NCBI RefSeq assembly: GCF_001884185.1
Contig: NZ_MAOE01000132.1
Coordinates: 1-64,000 of the forward strand
From: Bacillus albus
Lineage (GTDB): Bacteria > Bacillota > Bacilli > Bacillales > Bacillaceae_G
Direction of reading: 5' to 3'
DNA length: 64,000 nt
The notes below the pieces were generated by a model. It saw only the letters and a list, made by a program, of their open reading frames with translations. It ran no database searches and had not been told where the DNA came from. A program made the position numbers and the translations under genes. Positions 35,348 through 45,141 of this stretch are shown here, piece after piece. Every line of letters begins with the position of its first letter. The first letter of the stretch is position 1.

Positions 35348-38300
35348 ATGCACATTAAAGATCGAAGTTCTATTCATGGAAATAAAGGGGTAGGAGCGTT
35401 TTGGAAGGAGCAATTATCTTCCGAGGTTCTTGATTTTTCTGTATTTAATAGTGATTACCAATTAAATACAGAAAATTCTTGTGAGCACGTTCAAATCATA
35501 ATGAATGTAGAGTTGAGTAAAAGTATACAAAAAGAAAGTAAGTCTCAAGATTTATTATTATTTAGCTGGTTACAGGCCGCGTTAAGGATTTGTTTGGCAC
35601 ACTATACAGATCAAGGAAGAATTACTATTGGTATTCCTATAATCGAAAAAAATCTTGAACAAAGCGAGAATCTTAATAAATGGATTCCTATAGGAAGTGA
35701 AATCTATCCGCATCATAGTTTTAAACAAGTAGTGAATCAGATTGAAGAAACGACTTTATCCGGGTATGACAATCAGGGTTATCCACTCTCTGAATTATTA
35801 GTGGAACATCCTTTAACTCCTTTTCAAATTGTTATTGGGATGGAAGGGTTACATAATAAAGATTTGATAGAAGAATATGCAGAAAATAATTTAGCGGTTT
35901 GGATAAGAAGAAAATGGAATGAAATACATAATGAATTTGAATTCGAAATTTCTTTCAAATCTCATTCGTTTTCTTCTTTGCAACAGTTTGCAAATTCGTA
36001 TCTTTATATTTTAAAGCAAGTATTAAAAAATCCGAATTTGGCAGTGAAAGATATTTGTATTATTGCAGAAAAAGAAAAAGAGTTGTTAGAGGGATGGAAT
36101 AACAGTCAGACAAGCATAGACTTGTCTCTAACATTTCAAGATTTGTTTGAAGAACAAGTGTTAAAAACCCCAGATCAAATCGCTGTTGTTTGTAATGATC
36201 AATATTTAACATATAAAGAATTGAATCAGAAAGCAAATCAATTGGCTTCTATTCTTCAAAGTAAAGGTGTATCCAATGAAAGTATTATTGGGGTTATGGT
36301 AGACCGGTCATTAGAAATGATCATTGGCATGATGGGCATTTTTAAAGCAGGTGCAGCATATTTACCAATTGATCCCAACTATCCAAATGAACGAATTGAA
36401 TATATGTTACAAGATAGTCAAGCAAAATGTTTATTGAGTAAGCGAACGGAAGCAGATTTACCGCAATTTGCTGGTGAAGTGCTGTATCTTGATGAAGAAC
36501 ATCTCTTCCAAGGTGAAGAAAGTAATTTGATTCGGAAAGGCGATCCTAATGATTTGGCTTATGTCATTTACACATCAGGATCAACAGGAAATCCAAAAGG
36601 AGTAATGGTGGAACAGAAATCTCTTGTTCATTTTTTAAGTGCAATGAGAGAAAAAGTAAAAGATAATCAATCATTCTTGTTTCTTGCTAGTGTTTCTTTT
36701 GATATTTCCTTGTTAGAAATATGTCTTCCTTTAACACAAGGCTCGAAAGTAGTCATTGCTACAGAGGACCAGTTTGCAACAAAAGAATTGGCTCATTTAG
36801 TCAAAAAACATAAGGTGGATTTATGGGAATCAACGCCATCGCGAATGGAAGTGATTTTGAGTGATCCAGAAGGGGCAAATTTTCTAAAAGATTTAAAATC
36901 TATTTTATTAGCAGGAGAAGCATTTTCCATTGATTTGGTTGAAAAAATTCGTTGTATCAGTGAAGCAACAATTTTAAATATTTATGGTCCCACAGAAACA
37001 ACCATTTGCGCAACAGTAAAAGACTTGAGCACTTCCAAAGAAGTTACGATCGGCAAACCAAATCCGAATTATCATTCCTATATATTGAATAAGTATGGCC
37101 AATTAAAACCATTTGGAATTCCCGGTGAACTCTGCATTGCTGGAGTAGCGGTAGCACGAGGGTATCTTGGTAAAAGTAAACTGACAGATGAAAAATTTGT
37201 ACCGAGTCCTTTTATGGCAGGGGAAATGATGTATCATACAGGTGATCTTGTTCGTTGGTTGCCTAATGGAGAACTTGAGTATTTAGGTCGAATGGATCAT
37301 CAAGTGAAAATTCGGGGGTATCGGATTGAATTAAGAGAAATCGAAACTCAATTAAGGGAATATCCAGAAATAAACCAGGCTATCGTTGTTGATCAAGTGT
37401 ATGGAAATAGGAAATTATTAGCTGCCTACTATGTATCGGATAACAAGGTGTCTTTTGGTGAAATCAGAAAATATTTAAGTGATAAATTACCTGAGTTTAT
37501 GATTCCTGAAAAAATGATTCAGGTAGAAGAGATTCCATTGAATCCAAATGGAAAAGTGGATAGAAAAAGGTTATTGGATATAACACAAACGGATTATGTA
37601 TCAATTCCATACGTTGCCCCGCGCAATGAAATTGAACAAAAATTGGTGCATGCATGGGAAAAAGTTATGGAGATTGAGGGAATCGGTATTCATGATAATT
37701 TTTTTGCTTTAAAAGGAGAATCGATTAAAGCGCTTCAGGTAATTAATTTATTAAGAAAAGACTGCTTAAAAATAAGTACAACAGATTTTTTTAAGCATCC
37801 TACGATTGCTCAACTTAGTTCTTGTGTAGAGGTAGAGCATAAAGAGAAAAACTTTGAAAATAGACCAACTCATGTTAAAGATTTGTCTAAGTCATTTCCA
37901 TTAACAGAGGTTCAGACAGCGTACATGTTAGGGAGGAATTCACAGTTTGAATTAAGTGGTATTTCACCTCAAACATATTTTGAATATGAAACAAAATTGG
38001 ATATTAATCGTCTTTCAAAAAGTTTTCAAAAGGTAATTCATCGTCATCCAATGTTGCGAGCTGTAATTTTACCAGAGGGAGAACAGCAAATATTACAAAG
38101 CGTTCCTGATTACGAGATTGAAATAGTTAGTCTCATAGACTTAGATGATAGGAATCAAAATGCTCGCTTACAAGAAGAACGTTCTCGAATGACTAACCAT
38201 GTATTCCCTTTGGGGCAATGGCCTTTGTTTGAATTAAAAGCCTTTCTTTTAAAAGAAGAAACGTATTTATTATGTTTTCGATACGATGCCTTATTAATGG

Positions 38301-41300
38301 ACGGAGCAAGCATGAACATAGTTGGACAGGATTTGTTGCATTATTATTATAAACCAAATCAAAAATTAGAATCTCTATCTTTTGATTTTCAAGATTACAT
38401 GTTTATCTATGATGAAATGGAACAAAGCGAAGAATATAAAACAGCAAAAGATTATTGGACAAGTAAGCTTCCTGACTTTCCATTTGCACCTTCTTTGCTG
38501 TTAAAAAAGGATCCGGCAGAGATTGCTACTCCTAAATTCCAATCACTTACTAAGATCCTGGACAATGAAAAGTGGACAAAGCTACGAAAGTTAGCACAAG
38601 AGAAAGAAGTAACTCCTTCCGCTCTGCTTTGTACAATATATGGTGATGTGTTGGCATATTGGAGTAATCAACGTAAATTGGCAATTAATTTGACTGTATT
38701 TAACCGTTATCCTGTTCATGAAGAAGTAGAACAGATTGTGGGAGATTTCACATCTCTTATTTTGTTGGATGTTGATGTAAAACCAGAGCAATCTTTCTTT
38801 ACTAGAGTAAAAGAAACGCAATCTACTTTATTAGATGGCCTTGAACACCGTCATTACGATGGAGTTAACTTTATTCGAGATTTTACTCGATACCACCAAA
38901 TGACGCCAAAAGCAGTTATGCCAATTGTTTTCACTTCGATGCTAGCAGGTGCGGGTGCGTTTGCTTGGGAACAGCTTGGTTCTCTTCGCCATATTCATGC
39001 TCGGACTCCACAAGTGTATTTGGATAATGTAGTAATTGAAAAAAATGGAGAGTTATTAATTAGCTGGAACTATGTTGAAGAGTTGTTTGATGTTGATGTA
39101 ATAGAAGCAATGTTTTCCCAATTTGTTGACTTATTGGAACAATTGGTGAAACAAAGCGACGTAACATCTTTGCAGATGAAAGAATCGGATCAAACTTTAA
39201 TTGAGCAATACAATGAAACAACAGAAAAAATACCTTTAACTACCCTGTATCAATTATTTACAGACCAAGTAAAACGTACACCGGATGAAGTAGCAGTGGT
39301 ATTTGAGCAAGAATGGTTAACATACTCGGAACTTCATAAACGCTCCAATCAAATTGCGCATTTCTTAAAAGAGCAAGGCATTGGTCTAGGTGACAAAGTG
39401 GGTCTTTTAGCAAAAAGACGAGTTGACACAATTGCTAATATGATAGGTATTTTAAAAGCAGGTGCCGCTTATGTTCCGATTGATCCCGATCATCCATTAG
39501 ATCGCCAAACATATATTTTAAAAAATAGCTCATGCAAACTTTTATTAGAACCTAGTCTTTATGAAGAAAAACATTTGTCATTATATACAATAGAAGATAT
39601 GCCCGCTATTGCTGGTCCAGAAGATCTTGCCTACATTATATACACTTCAGGAAGTACAGGGAAACCAAAAGGAGTAATTATTACTCATCAAGCGGTTGCA
39701 AATACCATTCAAGACATTAATCAAAAATATGAGGTAAATGAAGATGATCGTATTATTGGTATCTCTTCCATGTGTTTTGACCTATCTGTATACGATATTT
39801 TCGGAACGTTAAGCACAGGTGCGATGTTAGTAATGATTCGTGATCCAAGAGACATGCAAGAATTAATCCGTACCGTCGAGCGTAGAGGAATTACAATTTG
39901 GAATACAGTGCCTGCAATCATGGATTTGGCATTGGATCAAGTAGGTTCTCATTTTGAACATTCTTCTTTGCGTTTAGTTTTACATAGTGGAGATTGGATT
40001 CCACTTTCTTTACCAGAAAAAATAAAACGACATTTTCCGATTGCGGAAGTAGTTTCACTAGGAGGAGCAACAGAAGCATCGATTTGGTCAATTTATTATC
40101 CGGTCAAACAGGTGGAATCACATTGGAATAGTATTCCATATGGGATGCCTTTGGCAAATCAAACGTATTATGTGTTGAACTATGAAAAGAAAATGTGCCC
40201 TGTTGGTGTAATTGGGGATTTATATATTGGGGGAGTGGGCCTTGCTAAAGGATATTTAAATGATGAACAGAAAACGAATGACGCATTTGTATCACATCCT
40301 GATTTTGGTCTTTTATACAAGACAGGAGATTGTGGGAAAATGCATCCTGAGGGATATATTGAATTTTTAGGCCGCCAAGATTATCAAGTGAAAATTCAAG
40401 GATATCGAGTAGAGTTAGAAGAAATTGCCCATTATCTTCTAACTTACAAACAAGTCGAACATGCTGTCGTAATTGATCAAACAGATGAGAATGGAATAAA
40501 ATTTTTAGTTGCATATGTGGTAACTGAGCAAAATATTAGTACAACAGAACTACGAAAGCATTTGCGAGATCACTTGCCAGATTACATGATTCCTTCTTAT
40601 TTTGTTTATTTGGGACAATTACCCTTGACTCCAAACGGGAAATTAGATAGAAAAGCGCTCCCTACTCCAGAGAAACAAAAAAATGAAGTATTTATTGCTC
40701 CAAAAACTGAAATGGAAAAAATATTAACTAGTGTTTGGCAAGAAGTACTCAAAGTAGATCGAGTTGGGGTAAATGATCATTTCTTTGCCTTAGGTGGAGA
40801 TTCGATAAAAGCAATTCAAGTGTCCGTTAGACTGTATAGACAAGGATTTGAGCTAGAGCCAAAAAATCTATTTTCATTTCCTATATTAGGAGACATGGTT
40901 CAATTTGTTAAAAAGCTAGACCATCTTTCAAGTTCACAAATAAATGATGTAAACAACATGAACGATAATAAAGCTACATTACTAAATGTTAAAGATAAGC
41001 AACTTAATCAACATACGCTTACCAAAATACAAGAAAAAATGCCGGATATAAAAATAGAACGTATTTACCCATTAGCACCTTTCCAGGAGGTTATTTATGA
41101 ACATGCCGCGACTGAACCTGATACAAATGCATATTTTGAACAAATAATTTGGTCACTTGAGGGGGAACTGGATATTGATCTCTTTATTCAGTGTTTCCAA
41201 CAATTAGTTAATCGTCATGATTCTTTAAGAACGATAATTGTGCAAGATGAACAAGCAAAACCTTGGCAAGCAGTTCTACATGATGTTCAAATGATTTCAG

Positions 41301-42358
41301 AGATAAAAAACTTGATTAAGATGACGAAACAAGAACAGCAAGAATTCCTAGACCAGTGGATGAGTGAAAATTTAAGTCAAGGATTCAAAAATGATGAACT
41401 CATGAACCGTCTCTGTATATTCCAACTAGGTAATAACGAGCATAAGGTGGTTTGGAGTTCGCATCATCTATTATGTGATGGTTGGAGCGTCAGCATTTTA
41501 ATAGACGAATTATTCCAGCTCTATGAAACAAAAAATGCCGGAACTACGGCGGAGTTACCTATGGTAAAACCTTTTGAAACATTCATAAATTGGACTTTAG
41601 CACAAGATTATAAGAAAGCACGTCATTTTTGGCGAGATTATTTAGCAGGATACAATCGAAAAACTAGTATTCCTAAAAGGAAAGTGCCAACTAAAAGTGA
41701 AGGGTTAAACTTCACTTTTATGGATTTAACATTAGATAAGGATTTAACTAGTCAGTTACAGACATTTGTAACTAAAAACAATATAACTATGAATACGGCA
41801 TTACTAGCTGTATGGGGAATATTGCTTGGCAAATACAACGGAACGAGAGAAGTAGTATTACCTAATCTCGTATCAATCAGACCTCCTGAAGTAGAAGGAA
41901 TTGAAAATATGTTCGGTCTGTTCACAAATGTTTTACCTATCCGACTAGCATGGACCGAAACGCAAACTTTTGTAGATTTCCTGCAAAAAGTACAACTAGA
42001 AACATTGAAATGTAATGAGTATGCATACTATTCATTTGTTGATATACAAAAGCAAAGTGAATTAAAAAATCAGTTAACTGACCATCTTTGGGTTTTTGAA
42101 AACTATCCAACTAACCAAGCTATCTTCTCCTCAAATGAAAACAGAAATTTTGCTATCACAGATTACGAAGTTGTTGATGAACCGCATGTAAAGTATGGAA
42201 TTATGTGCTTCCCTGAAGAGAAACTTGCAATAAAGTTTGGATATGATCAAACCGTATATGAAGAAGCAAAAATACAAGAAATATTGAATCACATGCATCA
42301 GTTAATCAATATGATTCTTCAAAATCCAATACAAGCAATCGGTGATTACAAATTATAA
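35348..42358 (+). CDS. bmdB: Bacillamide-type NRPS (C*-A1-T1-Cy-A2-T2-C)
   Basis: From ATG 35348 (AGGGGGAT upstream; ATG 35321 is an alternative) this has 2336 residues. Order: a partial condensation-like domain without HHxxxDG (1-245); A1 (about 260-745; YTSGSTGNPKG near 407); T1 with Ser792 in the odd motif LKGES; Cy (from about 850: FPLTEVQTAYMLGR, DALLMD at 980-985); A2 (about 1298-1770); T2 with Ser1819 in LGGDS; C (from 1905; HHLLCDG at 2039). No thioesterase. The A2 pocket residues, read by hand, are D-L-Y-N-L-S-L-I-W-K, a cysteine code. A1 reads about D-I-L-E-L-A-I-I-C-K, not decisive; bacillamide would need alanine. The last C domain would condense the thiazole peptide with tryptamine. 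Confidence 0.92.
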   Translation: MHIKDRSSIHGNKGVGAFWKEQLSSEVLDFSVFNSDYQLNTENSCEHVQIIMNVELSKSIQKESKSQDLLLFSWLQAALRICLAHYTDQGRITIGIPIIEKNLEQSENLNKWIPIGSEIYPHHSFKQVVNQIEETTLSGYDNQGYPLSELLVEHPLTPFQIVIGMEGLHNKDLIEEYAENNLAVWIRRKWNEIHNEFEFEISFKSHSFSSLQQFANSYLYILKQVLKNPNLAVKDICIIAEKEKELLEGWNNSQTSIDLSLTFQDLFEEQVLKTPDQIAVVCNDQYLTYKELNQKANQLASILQSKGVSNESIIGVMVDRSLEMIIGMMGIFKAGAAYLPIDPNYPNERIEYMLQDSQAKCLLSKRTEADLPQFAGEVLYLDEEHLFQGEESNLIRKGDPNDLAYVIYTSGSTGNPKGVMVEQKSLVHFLSAMREKVKDNQSFLFLASVSFDISLLEICLPLTQGSKVVIATEDQFATKELAHLVKKHKVDLWESTPSRMEVILSDPEGANFLKDLKSILLAGEAFSIDLVEKIRCISEATILNIYGPTETTICATVKDLSTSKEVTIGKPNPNYHSYILNKYGQLKPFGIPGELCIAGVAVARGYLGKSKLTDEKFVPSPFMAGEMMYHTGDLVRWLPNGELEYLGRMDHQVKIRGYRIELREIETQLREYPEINQAIVVDQVYGNRKLLAAYYVSDNKVSFGEIRKYLSDKLPEFMIPEKMIQVEEIPLNPNGKVDRKRLLDITQTDYVSIPYVAPRNEIEQKLVHAWEKVMEIEGIGIHDNFFALKGESIKALQVINLLRKDCLKISTTDFFKHPTIAQLSSCVEVEHKEKNFENRPTHVKDLSKSFPLTEVQTAYMLGRNSQFELSGISPQTYFEYETKLDINRLSKSFQKVIHRHPMLRAVILPEGEQQILQSVPDYEIEIVSLIDLDDRNQNARLQEERSRMTNHVFPLGQWPLFELKAFLLKEETYLLCFRYDALLMDGASMNIVGQDLLHYYYKPNQKLESLSFDFQDYMFIYDEMEQSEEYKTAKDYWTSKLPDFPFAPSLLLKKDPAEIATPKFQSLTKILDNEKWTKLRKLAQEKEVTPSALLCTIYGDVLAYWSNQRKLAINLTVFNRYPVHEEVEQIVGDFTSLILLDVDVKPEQSFFTRVKETQSTLLDGLEHRHYDGVNFIRDFTRYHQMTPKAVMPIVFTSMLAGAGAFAWEQLGSLRHIHARTPQVYLDNVVIEKNGELLISWNYVEELFDVDVIEAMFSQFVDLLEQLVKQSDVTSLQMKESDQTLIEQYNETTEKIPLTTLYQLFTDQVKRTPDEVAVVFEQEWLTYSELHKRSNQIAHFLKEQGIGLGDKVGLLAKRRVDTIANMIGILKAGAAYVPIDPDHPLDRQTYILKNSSCKLLLEPSLYEEKHLSLYTIEDMPAIAGPEDLAYIIYTSGSTGKPKGVIITHQAVANTIQDINQKYEVNEDDRIIGISSMCFDLSVYDIFGTLSTGAMLVMIRDPRDMQELIRTVERRGITIWNTVPAIMDLALDQVGSHFEHSSLRLVLHSGDWIPLSLPEKIKRHFPIAEVVSLGGATEASIWSIYYPVKQVESHWNSIPYGMPLANQTYYVLNYEKKMCPVGVIGDLYIGGVGLAKGYLNDEQKTNDAFVSHPDFGLLYKTGDCGKMHPEGYIEFLGRQDYQVKIQGYRVELEEIAHYLLTYKQVEHAVVIDQTDENGIKFLVAYVVTEQNISTTELRKHLRDHLPDYMIPSYFVYLGQLPLTPNGKLDRKALPTPEKQKNEVFIAPKTEMEKILTSVWQEVLKVDRVGVNDHFFALGGDSIKAIQVSVRLYRQGFELEPKNLFSFPILGDMVQFVKKLDHLSSSQINDVNNMNDNKATLLNVKDKQLNQHTLTKIQEKMPDIKIERIYPLAPFQEVIYEHAATEPDTNAYFEQIIWSLEGELDIDLFIQCFQQLVNRHDSLRTIIVQDEQAKPWQAVLHDVQMISEIKNLIKMTKQEQQEFLDQWMSENLSQGFKNDELMNRLCIFQLGNNEHKVVWSSHHLLCDGWSVSILIDELFQLYETKNAGTTAELPMVKPFETFINWTLAQDYKKARHFWRDYLAGYNRKTSIPKRKVPTKSEGLNFTFMDLTLDKDLTSQLQTFVTKNNITMNTALLAVWGILLGKYNGTREVVLPNLVSIRPPEVEGIENMFGLFTNVLPIRLAWTETQTFVDFLQKVQLETLKCNEYAYYSFVDIQKQSELKNQLTDHLWVFENYPTNQAIFSSNENRNFAITDYEVVDEPHVKYGIMCFPEEKLAIKFGYDQTVYEEAKIQEILNHMHQLINMILQNPIQAIGDYKL

Positions 42359-42364
42359 AAAATG

Positions 42365-42391
42365 AAAAGGCGAGCAAGAACTCGCCTTTTT
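42365..42391 (+). terminator. Hairpin between NRPS and decarboxylase genes
   Basis: Perfect 10-bp stem AAAAGGCGAG / CTCGCCTTTT with a 6-base loop and T-rich end, inside the presumed operon. It could reduce decarboxylase expression relative to the NRPS. Confidence 0.85.
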
Positions 42392-42413
42392 AAATAGAAT
42401 AGGAGTAAACTAT

Positions 42414-43868
42414 ATGACAAAAAACTTGCAGTTATCAACCGAAGAGATGCGTCAGTTAGGATATCAAGCGGTTGACTTGATTGTTGATCATATGAATCAT
42501 TTAAAAAGTAAACCAGTTTCGGAAACAATTGATAGTAATATTTTTAGAGACAAGCTAATTGAAACGATTCCAGAAAAAGGATCTAATCCAAATGAGTTAC
42601 TTCATTTTCTTAATAACAATGTGTTTAATCAAATTACTCATGTGGATCATCCTCATTTTATGGCTTTTGTGCCAGGTCCTAATAATTATGTTGGTGTATT
42701 AGCAGATTTTTTAGCAAGTGGGTTTAATGTATTTCCTACAGCTTGGATAGTAGGTGCAGGTGCTGAACAAATTGAATTAACGACAATTAACTGGTTAAAA
42801 TCAATGCTAGGATTCCCTGATTCAGCTGAAGGACTATTTGTCAGTGGCGGTTCCATGGCTAATTTGACTGCACTTACTGTAGCGAGACAAATTAAGTTGA
42901 ATAATGACATAGAAAATGCGATTGTTTATTTTTCTAATCAAACTCATTTTTCTGTAGATCGAGCACTTAAAGTATTAGGTTTTAAACAGCATCAAATTTG
43001 CCGAATTGAGACAGATGAAGATTTAAAAATTTCAGTTAGTACTTTAAGAAAGAAAATAAAAGAAGATCGATTAAAAGGGAAAAAACCATTCTGTGTTATT
43101 GCGAATGCAGGGACAACGAATTGCGGAGCGGTGGACTCCCTCGATGAATTGGCTGATGTATGTGGTGATGAAGATATATGGCTACACGCGGATGGGGCTT
43201 ATGGGGCTGCAGCAATTCTCAGCGAAAAAGGAAGAGAGTTGTTAAGAGGAATTCATCGTGTTGATTCTTTGACGTTAGATCCGCATAAATGGCTTTTTCA
43301 GCCTTATGATGTTGGTTGTGTACTCATTCGAAATAGTCAATATTTAAGTGAGACGTTTCGAATGATCCCAGAGTATATTAGGGATACGGAAACCAATATA
43401 GAAGAAAAAGTGAATTTTGGGGAGCGTGGAATTGAACTTTCTCGTAGATTTAGAGCATTAAAGGTATGGCTTTCTTTTAAAGCATTCGGAGTTACAGCTT
43501 TTCGTGAGGCAATTGACCATGGCATTATGCTAGCTGAACAAGTTGAAAAGTTTTTAAGGAAAGAAAAAGATTGGGAAGTAGTAACACCTGCCCAATTAGG
43601 AATTGTTACTTTTCGTTATATTCCATGTGAGCTAACATCTACAGATACAATTCATGAAATAAACAAAAAATTGGTGGAAGAAATTAATCAAAGAGGATTT
43701 GCTATGCTAAGTACGACTAAATTAAAAGAAAAAGTAGTAATTCGACTTTGCTCTATCAATCCAAGGACAACAATAGAAGAAATGCTTCAAATTATGATGA
43801 ACATAAAAGCAGTAGCAGAGGAAATAAACACTTCGTCTAAACATCTTATATCTGTTTCTCAGCCTTGA
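42414..43868 (+). CDS. bmdA: Aromatic L-amino acid decarboxylase (BmdA-like, probable tryptophan decarboxylase)
   Basis: This 484-residue group II PLP decarboxylase has the cofactor lysine at about K292 in DPHKWLFQPYDVGC, preceded by WLHADGAYGAAA and ANAGTTNCGAVD, and GLFVSGGSMANL in the N-terminal half. The family includes tryptophan, tyrosine and DOPA decarboxylases. Next to an NRPS that ends in a free C domain, the expected product is an amine acceptor; in bacillamide synthesis this is tryptamine. GGAGT precedes the ATG. The 55-bp gap to the NRPS contains a terminator-like hairpin. Confidence 0.88.
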   Translation: MTKNLQLSTEEMRQLGYQAVDLIVDHMNHLKSKPVSETIDSNIFRDKLIETIPEKGSNPNELLHFLNNNVFNQITHVDHPHFMAFVPGPNNYVGVLADFLASGFNVFPTAWIVGAGAEQIELTTINWLKSMLGFPDSAEGLFVSGGSMANLTALTVARQIKLNNDIENAIVYFSNQTHFSVDRALKVLGFKQHQICRIETDEDLKISVSTLRKKIKEDRLKGKKPFCVIANAGTTNCGAVDSLDELADVCGDEDIWLHADGAYGAAAILSEKGRELLRGIHRVDSLTLDPHKWLFQPYDVGCVLIRNSQYLSETFRMIPEYIRDTETNIEEKVNFGERGIELSRRFRALKVWLSFKAFGVTAFREAIDHGIMLAEQVEKFLRKEKDWEVVTPAQLGIVTFRYIPCELTSTDTIHEINKKLVEEINQRGFAMLSTTKLKEKVVIRLCSINPRTTIEEMLQIMMNIKAVAEEINTSSKHLISVSQP

Positions 43869-43889
43869 TATATTAGGTGGATTTTACAT

Positions 43890-43926
43890 AGCAATAGCCG
43901 ATTCTAAATAAGAATCGGCTATTGCT
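43890..43926. terminator. Hairpin after the decarboxylase gene
   Basis: Perfect 16-bp stem AGCAATAGCCGATTCT / AGAATCGGCTATTGCT with a 5-base loop. No T-run follows on the plus strand, so termination efficiency is unclear. The right arm shares 13 bases with the terminator at 51820-51858. Confidence 0.65.
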
Positions 43927-43984
43927 AATAGATAATAACACTCACTAATGTATGCTATTTATGAGTGTTTCTCTTGTAAAGATA

Positions 43985-44941
43985 TTAAGCCTCAACCTTG
44001 GATACTCGTTTGAAACCAGTCTTTATTGCTTGTACGATTTCGTTCACAGCATAAATAGATACATCGGCATTTGGATTTAACCCTTCAAACCAGTGATAGG
44101 CATTTGGATATAAATGAAACTCCACATCAACACCAGCTTGTGCTAGTTTGCTTACATAGGTTAATGTTTCGCTGCGGAATGGATCTAATTGACCAACAAA
44201 TGTGTAAGTATACGGTAAGTCACTATAATCTTCAGCTCGAGAAGGTGCTGCATAGGCAGGGATTTGATCCGTTCCATACATTTCTCCTAAATACATTTTC
44301 CAGCCAGCTTCATTTGCCTTTTGGTTCCAAACAAATCCCTCTTTAATTTCATTCGCTGAAGGTGTATCATTTCTGTCATCAATCATTGGATATAGTGGCA
44401 TTTGTAAACAAATTGAAGGATATTTTCGATCTCGGGCTAATAATGATAATGCTGCTGTTAGCCCACCTCCAGCGCTTACTCCTGCAACCCCAATTCGATT
44501 CGAATCAATGTTTAATGACTCTGCATTATCAGCAATCCATTTTAAAGCTGCATAACAATCCTCGATTGGTGCTGGATAAGGATGCTCAGGAGCTAAGCGA
44601 TAGTCTACAGATACGACCACACAGCCAGCTTCTTTTGCAAACCTCATACAAGTATCATCGTTATCATCTATAGAACCTAAGATATAACCACCACCATGTA
44701 TCCATAATAAGACAGGTAAAGATTCATGATTTGATTTTGGACGGTAAATTCTTAATGGTAACGGATTAGCATCTGGTCCAACAATGACTTTATCTGTTAA
44801 CGAAAGGGAGTCATCAACAACGGTAGGTGGTCTCATTTGGGCTATTCCTTCTCTGATTGATTGCAAGTTTTCCGGGCGTAAATCGAGATCCGGAAACATC
44901 TCTAACCCTTGTAATAATTCTGGATTTACTCTATTTTTCAT
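43985..44941 (-). CDS. Alpha/beta hydrolase, HSL-type (family IV) esterase
   Basis: The 318-residue enzyme has the HSL oxyanion motif HGGGYILGS, the nucleophile elbow GVSAGGG, the acid in GQLDPFRSE and the histidine in AYHWFEG. These mark it as a carboxylesterase/lipase of the hormone-sensitive-lipase family. ATG 44941 with AGAGGTG five bases upstream is preferred to the longer frame starting at 45019. No signal peptide. It converges on the NRPS cluster and is probably its non-cluster neighbour. Confidence 0.9.
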   Translation of the reverse strand: MKNRVNPELLQGLEMFPDLDLRPENLQSIREGIAQMRPPTVVDDSLSLTDKVIVGPDANPLPLRIYRPKSNHESLPVLLWIHGGGYILGSIDDNDDTCMRFAKEAGCVVVSVDYRLAPEHPYPAPIEDCYAALKWIADNAESLNIDSNRIGVAGVSAGGGLTAALSLLARDRKYPSICLQMPLYPMIDDRNDTPSANEIKEGFVWNQKANEAGWKMYLGEMYGTDQIPAYAAPSRAEDYSDLPYTYTFVGQLDPFRSETLTYVSKLAQAGVDVEFHLYPNAYHWFEGLNPNADVSIYAVNEIVQAIKTGFKRVSKVEA

Positions 44942-45141
44942 TTTAGCACCTCTATTTGTAATTGTTTTCCAATAAATGAAGTGTATTCTAAGTAGTTTAA
45001 TTGTGAAAGAACACCACAATTAAATTGTAAATTGAATATGTTATCACAGTCAACGAAATATTCAGAAATTAAAACCTTTCTCAAGAAGGAGTTTCACGCA
45101 ACCAATAATACAAGTAGTGGATTTAGGAACAAAGTGTTTTC

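Noticed and set aside
34338-43868. Siderophore (pyochelin/yersiniabactin-type) assignment for the NRPS cluster
   Set aside because: There is no salicylate or dihydroxybenzoate enzyme, no iron transporter and no Fur-box-like site; the decarboxylase and missing thioesterase fit an amide such as bacillamide better.
44071-44673. Two open frames antisense to the esterase gene
   Set aside because: The esterase on the minus strand has all catalytic motifs; the antisense frames have none and no start signals.
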